Below are positions 25,969 through 34,305 of a stretch of DNA of 64,000 nucleotides, in pieces (position 1 is the stretch's first letter; each line of letters begins with the position of its first letter). This stretch comes from JAZTZP01 sp045637525. Its GTDB lineage: Bacteria > Bacillota > Clostridia > UBA1381. Below the pieces are notes generated by a model, which made no database searches, was not told where the DNA came from, and saw only the letters and a program-made list of their open reading frames with translations. The translations under genes were made by a program, and so were the position numbers. The stretch is taken from assembly GCA_045637525.1 (NCBI GenBank), contig JAZTZP010000094.1, positions 1 through 64,000 of the forward strand, given 5' to 3'.

Positions 25969-28329
25969 ATGAAAAAATCAGTAGCTGTTTTAACAGCAGG
26001 AGTAATGAGCATTCTTAGTTTGGGCATAACGAGTGTATATGCAGAGGCGTCTGTTTCGTCAATCAAAGCCGATTCAAAATGCATATATGTGGACTTTTCG
26101 GAGTCGGTGACAGAGGCAAGCGCAGTTCTCAAAAAGCTTGCAGATGACAGCACAGTTGAATGTGCGGCATCTATGACAGATGCAGACAGTTTAGCAGTTT
26201 CTGCAAATCTTGAGCTTGATACAGCTTATCAGCTCGAAATAACTCACGACGGAGCAAAAAGCGTTAAAAACTTTAAGCTTAACGCAATTTTAAACGATGA
26301 TTTCAGCAGTTACGCTGATACGGATGCAATGCTTGCAAACTGGTTTGCGTGTAATGGAGATGGTCAGGAAGGAACAGCTCAGGGCATAGCATTGGCTAAT
26401 GGTACACTTGTAATTGATGGCATTGGGAGTGGTATAGCTCCAATTGTTTATCCGATGCAATTATATAAAGGTTTTACAAATAAATTACCGGTGTTAAAGG
26501 ATGAATATGCATCAATTAACAGTTTTACGGTTGAATATGATGCTGAAATATTAGGTCCTGATAATAACGGCGAGCCCTATGCGGATAATGGAGCTGCGTA
26601 TTTCATATATACTGCGATCGGCATTCAGCCTAATTCATACGGTCGCAGTTACGCTTTGCCGCAGTGGTACGGACAAAAAATGGGTATTTATACAGGTACA
26701 AGTACTGTAGTAGACGTAGTGGATCAGGCATTTACCAAAGGTGATGCATATAAAGTTAAAACTGTTGTAGATGGAAAAAATGCAGACGTAAATATAACAG
26801 TGAACGAAACGACAAAACATACGGTATCTAATGTTTATACAAAGAATTTATATCCGTATCTTACGATAAGGGTTGCAAAATCTATGAAAGTTGCAATTGA
26901 TAATGTAAAGTTGTATACGTTTACTGATTTGGGTGAAGTTCCCGATAGTATTTCTGTTACCGGATATGAGGTGAAAAACCCGTATTTAACAGAAAAGGTT
27001 GCAAAGAATAAATACATCGAAGTTTCATTTGATGCAGCAATAGATGTATCAGCTGCAAATATTGCAAATATCACTTTAACTGCAGATGGTGCTATACAAT
27101 CATTTACAACAGCGGTAAGTGAAGATTCAAAAACTTTATATATCTATATGCCGGAATTTGAAGAATGGGAAAGAGATAAAGTTTATGTACTAAGCCTTAA
27201 CGAATTTAAGGATGCAAGCGGTCTGAGAACAACATCTTTTGAACGTAAATTCAGATTTAAGACATTGCTTGCGGATGATTTTAACTATGAAACCGATGAA
27301 GAACTGAGAGAAAATTGGCTTACGAACGACGTTGATACGGTTATAACCCTTGTAGATATCGACGAGGATACGAAAGGAATGAATATTCCCGGATTTAACA
27401 GCGGTAGTGCAAAAATAATTTATCCCCAAAGTTATCATAGCCAAAACGACTGGAAAGAGTACTATTTTGAATATAGTTTCATGGTTCCGCAAGAAAAAGG
27501 TATGAATGTACAAGGTAGTGGTCTCAGATATGCAAATATGCTGACAACAAATCTTCAGTCAAGCACAGGAATTGAATATAGAAGAACAAATGCGATTTAT
27601 GTGAGAAGTGCTTTTGATGATCCGGAAACAAGCGGACAAATATTTATTGATAATAATCCAAATAAGCTTTCCGACTTAGAGTGGACCTCAATCAATATAG
27701 GTAGCGGAGCTACTTCTCAAAATTCTCATGTGGGAAACAGATTGGTTCCGAATGAAATATATAAAATGAGATTCTCATTTATCGACGGAGTGATAGAAAC
27801 TGTTTACGACAGACCGAACGATCCTAATGTTGCGACTGACACACCGGTAGGCGGACGTAACGGAAGAATAATGGAATACAAATCAGAGAAGTTCAACAGA
27901 AATCTTTCAGGCGGTATCTTCTTTGAAGCAGAACATAATATGCCAATTTATATAAGCGATGTTAAGGTATATAAGTTTGAAGATATAACAAATATTTCAG
28001 ATGAAGATGAACAGCAGTCGGTATTTGAAATTACAGGTGTTAATACAGCTGAAGGAAAGATTAATACCGTAAACGTAAAGAGACTTGATAATTATGACGG
28101 AGATTATGTTTTAATAGTTGCGTTGTATAATCAAGACAAGGCATTAACAGATGTTAAGGTAATCGAGAAGAAAGACTTACCGCAATTAGATGCATTGGTT
28201 GTTGGAAACAGCACCGATATTGAAGTTAATAAGGATATCGCATCTGATGCAAAATATCTTAAAGTATTTATATGGAACGGATGGACACAGATTAAGCCGC
28301 TGTCCGCATTATACGATTTAGATTTATAA
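25969..28329 (+). CDS. Secreted Big_5/concanavalin-like protein, family unknown (paralogue A)
   Basis: 786 residues. The signal peptide is about 1-25 (cut near VYA-EA). A short beta domain leads to a first concanavalin/LamG-like sandwich beginning NDDFSSYADTDAMLANWF (about 105-320). A Big_5-type Ig domain follows (about 325-430, EVSFDAAIDVSAANIANITL...EFEEWERDKVYVLSL), then a second sandwich beginning ADDFNYETDEELRENWL (about 433-675). A C-terminal beta domain (about 690-786) ends in WNGWTQIKPLSALYDLDL. No catalytic motif is seen. The order matches the protein at 32343 except for the C-terminal domain. It may bind carbohydrate at the cell surface. It lies 23 bp after the binding-protein gene, so it is in the same operon. 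Confidence 0.75.
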   Translation: MKKSVAVLTAGVMSILSLGITSVYAEASVSSIKADSKCIYVDFSESVTEASAVLKKLADDSTVECAASMTDADSLAVSANLELDTAYQLEITHDGAKSVKNFKLNAILNDDFSSYADTDAMLANWFACNGDGQEGTAQGIALANGTLVIDGIGSGIAPIVYPMQLYKGFTNKLPVLKDEYASINSFTVEYDAEILGPDNNGEPYADNGAAYFIYTAIGIQPNSYGRSYALPQWYGQKMGIYTGTSTVVDVVDQAFTKGDAYKVKTVVDGKNADVNITVNETTKHTVSNVYTKNLYPYLTIRVAKSMKVAIDNVKLYTFTDLGEVPDSISVTGYEVKNPYLTEKVAKNKYIEVSFDAAIDVSAANIANITLTADGAIQSFTTAVSEDSKTLYIYMPEFEEWERDKVYVLSLNEFKDASGLRTTSFERKFRFKTLLADDFNYETDEELRENWLTNDVDTVITLVDIDEDTKGMNIPGFNSGSAKIIYPQSYHSQNDWKEYYFEYSFMVPQEKGMNVQGSGLRYANMLTTNLQSSTGIEYRRTNAIYVRSAFDDPETSGQIFIDNNPNKLSDLEWTSINIGSGATSQNSHVGNRLVPNEIYKMRFSFIDGVIETVYDRPNDPNVATDTPVGGRNGRIMEYKSEKFNRNLSGGIFFEAEHNMPIYISDVKVYKFEDITNISDEDEQQSVFEITGVNTAEGKINTVNVKRLDNYDGDYVLIVALYNQDKALTDVKVIEKKDLPQLDALVVGNSTDIEVNKDIASDAKYLKVFIWNGWTQIKPLSALYDLDL

Positions 28330-28340
28330 TTGGTGAGTGT

Positions 28341-28369
28341 CAGCGGGTAAGGCTTGGCTTTGCCCGCTG
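28341..28369 (+). other. Intercistronic hairpin
   Basis: CAGCGGGTAAGG (28341-28352) pairs with CTTTGCCCGCTG (28358-28369), allowing G-U pairs, with no T tract after it. It lies in the 63 bp gap between two co-directional operon genes. A transcript-stabilising or partial-stop structure is more likely than a full terminator. Confidence 0.6.
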
Positions 28370-28392
28370 AATAAACCTATGGAGGAATATTG

Positions 28393-31300
28393 ATGAGAAA
28401 AAGTATATATATTTTAGCCTGTGTGGCAGCTATGCTTTTTGCGAGTGTGGCAAAGGCGTATGATGATGTTACAATTTCAAGTCTTATGAGTGCAAGAATA
28501 ATAGGCGATAAAGCATATGTAACAGGTCATGCCGGAAAAAATAATCTGCAAAAACGAGTGTCGCTGTTAGTTTATGATGCCGATAAGGCAGAAAATATGT
28601 CTGAAGCTGTAAAATATTTAGATTATGGCTATATTGGCGAGGACGGAAACTTTTCTTTTGAATTTGATATAGACCGTCTTAAAACTTATAAGGCAATAGT
28701 TAATGCCGGCTCTAATGTATATACGGATTATTTAAAAGACTATGCATATATCGATGATGAAATAGTTTTCCACGATATATTTTTCAATAAAGTATATCCG
28801 GTAGAAGACGGATATACAGAAGCAACTGTATATGTTGAATCAAAAAAGGACTATGATGAAAAAATTAAGCTTTTAATGGCTGTATATAAAGACTCAGAAT
28901 TAGTAAACACTTCCATAAAAGAATGCAGTGTTAAAAAAGGCTATCATGCGACAAGCGTGGGCAATATTTATGTGCCGGATAAGGACTGCGAGATAAAAGC
29001 TTTTGTATGGAAGGATAAGCTTATTCCGCTTAAAAATGCGGCAACACTTGAAAAAGATTATAATACGGCGGAGCCAAAGTCCGTTCATTTGCAGAGCCTG
29101 ACAACGGCGTCATATGTGAAGGCCTTGCATGACGGCGACTATGCGGGCTTAGTCAATATCGGTCTTCCGTGTACGATTAGTGTTGAACTGAAAGATGAAG
29201 AAGAAATATGCGGACTGACAATTTTTGCTTCACAGCGTATGTTCTTAAAACAATACGAGATATCTGTGAGCAATAACGGAGTAGACTACTATCCGGTATC
29301 ATCGGGAAATATGATGCCGGTTGAATATATATCGGAAGAGGAAGGAGCAACCTTATATTTTGACGAGGTAACTGCAAAATATGTAAGGGCTGTGATAAAA
29401 ACAGGTTTCAGAAGCAGTGCGGCTCTTACCGAGGTTGAAGTTTTAAAGAAAAACAAAAATATCGAAAATGCTGATTTTCAAAACACAAGATATGAAAATT
29501 TCAGGGGAAATCAAAAAAATTCAGATGAAGAAATCTGTAATGAAGTTTTATCGGAGCTTAGTGAGAGCGGAGGAGCGATATTCTTTCTCGGAACGAACCG
29601 GGTTTTAACAGGTTCGGGACAGGAAATGATTTCAGCCGACGATATACAAAGAAAGGTGTATAAGGAAGAAAGCGAAATATATATTCCGACATCTGTTTTA
29701 AAAGATAAGCTCGGAGCGGACTATTCAGAAATTTATACACCGCTTTCAAAGCTCGACAGCAGATTTAAATATAAAGTATATAATAATGAAATAATTTTAG
29801 TTCAGGAAAATGAGATCAGCGTGCCGGACACATATTTTGAGAGTATAAACAGAGTGTATAATCCGCTGAAAACTACGGCGGAGTTGCTTATGAAGCATCT
29901 GAATGTCCGTGCAGACGACAGTGCAGTCCGGATTGATGAGCTGTACAGACGTGAGATGTATTATCATGCTCTTGAAGAGTTTACATATTCTCTTTTAAAC
30001 AGGCTGAGAAAGCCGGATTACCGCGCAAGCTTTAATGTACCTCAAAGAAACTATGCTATGAAGACGGCAGATTATCTTGTGGGCAGAATAACAAAGCAAG
30101 AATATAATGAAGCTATGGAAAAAGAGGGAAGTACCCCGATTGTTGACAACTGGGGAGTTGCAGGCAGTGTGAAAAATGATGTGAACGCTGACTGGACTTT
30201 GGGAGAAGGAAGCGGCGGATATTACGCGCTTCAGTTTGCAAATAATCTTGTTTTTGCATATCTTGCTACAAAGGACAATGAATATCTGCAGAAATATTTC
30301 ATGATATGTGACGATTTCTTTGAAAATGAGCTAAGTCAGATAAATAGCATAGAACCCATAGATAAGCAATATGAAAAAAGATGGACAAGAGGAAATACAA
30401 ATTATATGCACAGAGCGGGCGTTGTTGTAAACACTATTGCAAATCTTGCAAGAATTGCAAAGTCTGATATTTTAAGAAAATCCGGCTCTAACTTTTTCAG
30501 TACAATAAGCCAGTCGCTCTCACCGGTAAGCTCGGATATGAAGAGAGATATCTTAAGATATACAGATTTCGAGAGTGTTGTAAAGATATACATATCACTC
30601 CTTACGGAATATTATCCGACTCTTGCTCATGAGAGTAAAGAGGAATTTGTGTCAAATCAGCTGTTTGAAGGAGTAAGAGCTCTTGCATACATGAGTAATA
30701 CTCTTACGGAATACAGATATGCAAACGAATTGCAATTCAGAGCAGACAGAGCAATGCTCGACTTTATAGACAGAAATATCCACAAAGACGGCGGAATGCT
30801 TGAGCAGTCTTTTAACTACAACACCGATACTTTAGCGAATGTAAGAATAACATACGACTTGCTTTCATACAAATCGGAAGAACTTAAGGATAAGATAAAT
30901 TCCGTGGCAAATATGTTTGGAGCCATAACAAAGCCTACGGGCGATTTGCCGAGAATAGGAAACTATAACGCCGACATAGCAGTCCCTGAAGACTGGGCGG
31001 ATGAGGATGCTTTTGATAAGTGGAAATCAAATGTCTCAAACAGATTTTCAACCTATGGAGTACAGCTAAAAGATCCGGGAACAGAAATTGCGGCAGGCAT
31101 ACGTGATTTTCTGACAGGAAAGAGCGAGAAAGAGCCGGCATTTGGGTCAATAACATTCCCGTACAGCGGCTATACGGCACTTAGAAACGGTTGGAATACA
31201 GACAGCTCATATATGTTTATGCTTGCAGCAAGACCGGCGATTGGTCATACTACAAGCGGATATAACGGAATAGAGCTTGGCGCTTTTGGTAAAAAAATGC

Positions 31301-32328
31301 TTGTATTCGGCGGACCGACGTGGTATGGAATAGATCAGGCTCCGGATGATCAAAAAGATGAATATGACCTTTTCCAGGAGTATTTTGCTGAGAGTTCTAC
31401 ATATAAGGCAAATACAGTAGTTATTGACGGATATAATCAAGCACCGCCGAGCAGGGCGAAGGTGGCTTATGATACTACAAGCGGAAAAAGCTTTTTTACA
31501 TCAGAAAGCTTTGATTATACCGAAGGTGAGTGGGAATGGGGCTACAAAAATCCGGAAGGTGAGAGAATTGACGATGCAGCTCACAGGCGTCAGGTATTCT
31601 ATGTAAAGGATATAAACGCATGGATTGTAGAAGATACTATGAAAAATAAATCCGACACCGAAACGTATAACTATTCTCAGATGTGGGGCTTTAATCCGGA
31701 AATAGACGGAGAAGCAAGCGGATTTTCTAAAGATGAAATTGAAATAAGCCAAAATACGGTTATAACAAAAGATACGCTCGGTGCAAATTTGGCACTATAC
31801 AGCTTCTCAAAGAAAAATCTTTCATATAACCTGTACTTCGGAAGCAAGGAAGGCGGCAAATACAGAGGCTGGTATGCACAGCTGATTGCAGGGGAAAGAA
31901 TACCGAAGCCGGACGTTCACATAGGATTTTCGGGTGATCCGGGTGAGGAAGCGTGCGTTTCGACGCTGATTTTACCATTTGAAAATTCAAACCCCTTAAG
32001 CGAGAGTACAGAGCTTGAAAACGGATTTTCGGCAGTAATTAACGGCTCGGAGATAATTTATCAAAATAAGAAAAATACAACGCATGAAGCTTTCGGAATA
32101 AATATGACCGGAGATACTTTGCTTTGTATAAAGAATGAAGGAAAGATAAAAGCAATAGTGCTCGGTTGCAACGGAATAGAGTTTTGCGGTAGTAAAATTG
32201 ATGCTTCCGGTAACTTTGAAATTATAATGAACGAAGCGGGAGCTATTGAAAGCATAAGAAATATTTCGGCACCAACAGATTTTAACTGGATAGAGACTGA
32301 CAACGGTTTTGTGCCTGAATATAAATAA
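28393..32328 (+). CDS. Secreted heparinase II/III-like polysaccharide lyase homologue with discoidin-like domain
   Basis: 1311 residues. The signal peptide is about 1-22. Beta domains (about 23-210) precede a discoidin/F5-8C-like sugar-binding domain (about 225-368, CTISVELKDEEEICGLTIF...KYVRAVIKT) and a copper-amine-oxidase N-domain-like patch (about 400-475, IYIPTSVLKDKLG). An alpha/alpha toroid follows (about 480-870), then a heparinase II/III-like beta-sandwich (about 915-1310) with HRRQVFYVKDINAWIVED and YSQMWGF. Lyases of this fold cut uronic-acid polysaccharides by beta-elimination. The canonical GHxHxD loop is replaced by GHTTSGYNGIE near residue 950, so activity or substrate may differ. 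ATG 28393 is 7 nt after GGAGG; the preceding in-frame TTG is less likely. Confidence 0.78.
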   Translation: MRKSIYILACVAAMLFASVAKAYDDVTISSLMSARIIGDKAYVTGHAGKNNLQKRVSLLVYDADKAENMSEAVKYLDYGYIGEDGNFSFEFDIDRLKTYKAIVNAGSNVYTDYLKDYAYIDDEIVFHDIFFNKVYPVEDGYTEATVYVESKKDYDEKIKLLMAVYKDSELVNTSIKECSVKKGYHATSVGNIYVPDKDCEIKAFVWKDKLIPLKNAATLEKDYNTAEPKSVHLQSLTTASYVKALHDGDYAGLVNIGLPCTISVELKDEEEICGLTIFASQRMFLKQYEISVSNNGVDYYPVSSGNMMPVEYISEEEGATLYFDEVTAKYVRAVIKTGFRSSAALTEVEVLKKNKNIENADFQNTRYENFRGNQKNSDEEICNEVLSELSESGGAIFFLGTNRVLTGSGQEMISADDIQRKVYKEESEIYIPTSVLKDKLGADYSEIYTPLSKLDSRFKYKVYNNEIILVQENEISVPDTYFESINRVYNPLKTTAELLMKHLNVRADDSAVRIDELYRREMYYHALEEFTYSLLNRLRKPDYRASFNVPQRNYAMKTADYLVGRITKQEYNEAMEKEGSTPIVDNWGVAGSVKNDVNADWTLGEGSGGYYALQFANNLVFAYLATKDNEYLQKYFMICDDFFENELSQINSIEPIDKQYEKRWTRGNTNYMHRAGVVVNTIANLARIAKSDILRKSGSNFFSTISQSLSPVSSDMKRDILRYTDFESVVKIYISLLTEYYPTLAHESKEEFVSNQLFEGVRALAYMSNTLTEYRYANELQFRADRAMLDFIDRNIHKDGGMLEQSFNYNTDTLANVRITYDLLSYKSEELKDKINSVANMFGAITKPTGDLPRIGNYNADIAVPEDWADEDAFDKWKSNVSNRFSTYGVQLKDPGTEIAAGIRDFLTGKSEKEPAFGSITFPYSGYTALRNGWNTDSSYMFMLAARPAIGHTTSGYNGIELGAFGKKMLVFGGPTWYGIDQAPDDQKDEYDLFQEYFAESSTYKANTVVIDGYNQAPPSRAKVAYDTTSGKSFFTSESFDYTEGEWEWGYKNPEGERIDDAAHRRQVFYVKDINAWIVEDTMKNKSDTETYNYSQMWGFNPEIDGEASGFSKDEIEISQNTVITKDTLGANLALYSFSKKNLSYNLYFGSKEGGKYRGWYAQLIAGERIPKPDVHIGFSGDPGEEACVSTLILPFENSNPLSESTELENGFSAVINGSEIIYQNKKNTTHEAFGINMTGDTLLCIKNEGKIKAIVLGCNGIEFCGSKIDASGNFEIIMNEAGAIESIRNISAPTDFNWIETDNGFVPEYK

Positions 32329-32342
32329 GGAGGAATAAAAAA

Positions 32343-34292
32343 ATGAAAAACAAAAAGATTTTGTCCATACTGATAAGCGTTGTTTTATTAGTTGGTGTGT
32401 TCGGCTTTGCCGTTACTGCAAACAGCGTTAAAATAGACTCTGTTTACGCAGAACGGGATATGCTTGAATTGACATTGTCGGAGTATAGTGGCGGAAAATT
32501 CCGAGTTTTACTTACCGATGAGAAAACGGGCGAGAGTGTTGAATACAAGTCCGATATGCAGAATGCGGAGATTATCGAAAAGGAAGACGGCAAAAAGGCT
32601 GTTGTATTCAAAACCGTTAAGCCTTTAAAGCTCGATTCTATTTACAGCGTAAAAATAGACTCGTCAGTTTCGGGTGATGTGAAATATTTTCAGCTCCGAA
32701 GCATAGTAAACGACGATTTTGAAAGCTATAATTCAAGCGAAGAGCTTAATAAGAACTGGGCGTATTTCTTAAACGGTGCATATCAGGAAAATTCACTGCT
32801 TGAGCTTGTAACGGAAAACGGAAGCAAAAAAATGTATTCGCCGTACAAGACCGATAACACCGTAATATTCCCGAGAGCAATATATAACCAGGATAAGATG
32901 GCTGCAGGTACGCTTACATCTCTTTATCCTATTACAAACTATGTTATAGAAACAGACGGAAGATTTGGACAGATTAACGACGGAAAGAGCGTTGAATTCA
33001 GATTTGTCGGAGGACAAAACTTAAACAGCTTCGGTACAGCATATAATGCGCTTGCTCTGTATGGCGGAAAAATCGGAAGCTACACATCTCAGAATGTGCC
33101 TATTGATGTAAAGGGTGACTACATTTTGGGTGCCAATACATTGTTTGATGCAAAAATAGCTTTCAGAGACGGAAAAGTAAATTCCGTCCTTCAGGTAATG
33201 GATGATATAGTTGACGAAACATATTATTTTACCGATACGTATGAAATTGTAAACTTAAATCAATGCTTCAAGTTTAAGTTAACGGAGTGTTTTATAAACA
33301 GAGTGCAGATATATGTAGTTGAAGAGATTGCCGAAATTCCTGAGAGCATTGATGTTCTTTCGATGAAGGTAAACAACAATTATCTTACTGCAAATGTCGC
33401 AAAATCAAAGACTATTGATTTAGAATTTAATAATCCGGTAAACATGGGTTCACTGTCGGAAATTACATTAACATGCGGCGGACAGCCGGTTTCTGTTTCT
33501 ACCGCTGTGAGTCAGGACGGAAAAACAGTAACCGTAAAGCTTCCGGAGTATGAAGAATGGGAGTTTGATAAGGAATACGTACTGTGTGCAGACGGAGTTG
33601 CTGATTCAACCGGAATGAGAACTGCAAGCTACACGGGAAGATTTAAGGCAGAGCTTCTCTTTGAAGACGATTTCGATTATGAAAACGATGACGAATTAAA
33701 CAGCGCGTGGTTAACAACCAATCCCGAGCTTAAGCTCAGAATTGATAAAGACAGAAAAGCTATGGTTATTCCACCGCAAGCGGTAGGGGATATGTATGTT
33801 TATCCGGCAGAATATGACAGTCAGGCAGACTGGAATGACTACTACTTTGAATATGAGTTTGTATATCCGGTTGAAAAGCATTACGCAGAACCGGGTGCAA
33901 GCATGAAATATACTACAATACTTTCAAAGAATAAATCGAGAAAAACCGGTATTTCATTCAGAGGAAACGGACAGATATGGCATAACGGTGCGGATATATC
34001 GTCAACATGTATTGACAGAATAAATATCAGTAGCGGACTCACAGGCGCTTCAGCATTTTTAGGAGACCGTGCTCTTGCTGATGTTGTCTACAACATAAGA
34101 TTATCAAATATAAACGGCGAAGGTGAGCTGGTATTCGACAGAACAAACGAAGCAGGTACGCCGAACGGAAGAATTTATAAATACAGCGGATGGGACGACG
34201 AGCTTTCCGGAGGTATTATGTTTGAATCAGAGATAAATGTTGATAAGTGCATAAGAGATGTAAAGGTATATAAAATAGTAGTGCTTGATTAA
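32343..34292 (+). CDS. Secreted Big_5/concanavalin-like protein (paralogue B)
   Basis: 649 residues. The signal peptide is about 1-27 (AVTANS). It has the same order of parts as the protein at 25969: an N-terminal beta domain, a sandwich from VNDDFESYNSSEELNKNW, a Big_5-type domain (about 335-435, EYEEWEFDKEYVLCADGVADSTGMRTASY) and a second sandwich from EDDFDYENDDELNSAWL ending in SGGIMFESEINVDKCIRDVKVYKI. The C-terminal extra domain of paralogue A is missing. No catalytic residues are recognisable. It sits 14 bp after the lyase gene and 13 bp before the SLH gene, each start preceded by GGAGG. A surface glycan-binding role is inference from context. Confidence 0.72.
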   Translation: MKNKKILSILISVVLLVGVFGFAVTANSVKIDSVYAERDMLELTLSEYSGGKFRVLLTDEKTGESVEYKSDMQNAEIIEKEDGKKAVVFKTVKPLKLDSIYSVKIDSSVSGDVKYFQLRSIVNDDFESYNSSEELNKNWAYFLNGAYQENSLLELVTENGSKKMYSPYKTDNTVIFPRAIYNQDKMAAGTLTSLYPITNYVIETDGRFGQINDGKSVEFRFVGGQNLNSFGTAYNALALYGGKIGSYTSQNVPIDVKGDYILGANTLFDAKIAFRDGKVNSVLQVMDDIVDETYYFTDTYEIVNLNQCFKFKLTECFINRVQIYVVEEIAEIPESIDVLSMKVNNNYLTANVAKSKTIDLEFNNPVNMGSLSEITLTCGGQPVSVSTAVSQDGKTVTVKLPEYEEWEFDKEYVLCADGVADSTGMRTASYTGRFKAELLFEDDFDYENDDELNSAWLTTNPELKLRIDKDRKAMVIPPQAVGDMYVYPAEYDSQADWNDYYFEYEFVYPVEKHYAEPGASMKYTTILSKNKSRKTGISFRGNGQIWHNGADISSTCIDRINISSGLTGASAFLGDRALADVVYNIRLSNINGEGELVFDRTNEAGTPNGRIYKYSGWDDELSGGIMFESEINVDKCIRDVKVYKIVVLD

Positions 34293-34305
34293 TGGGAGGT
34301 TTATA

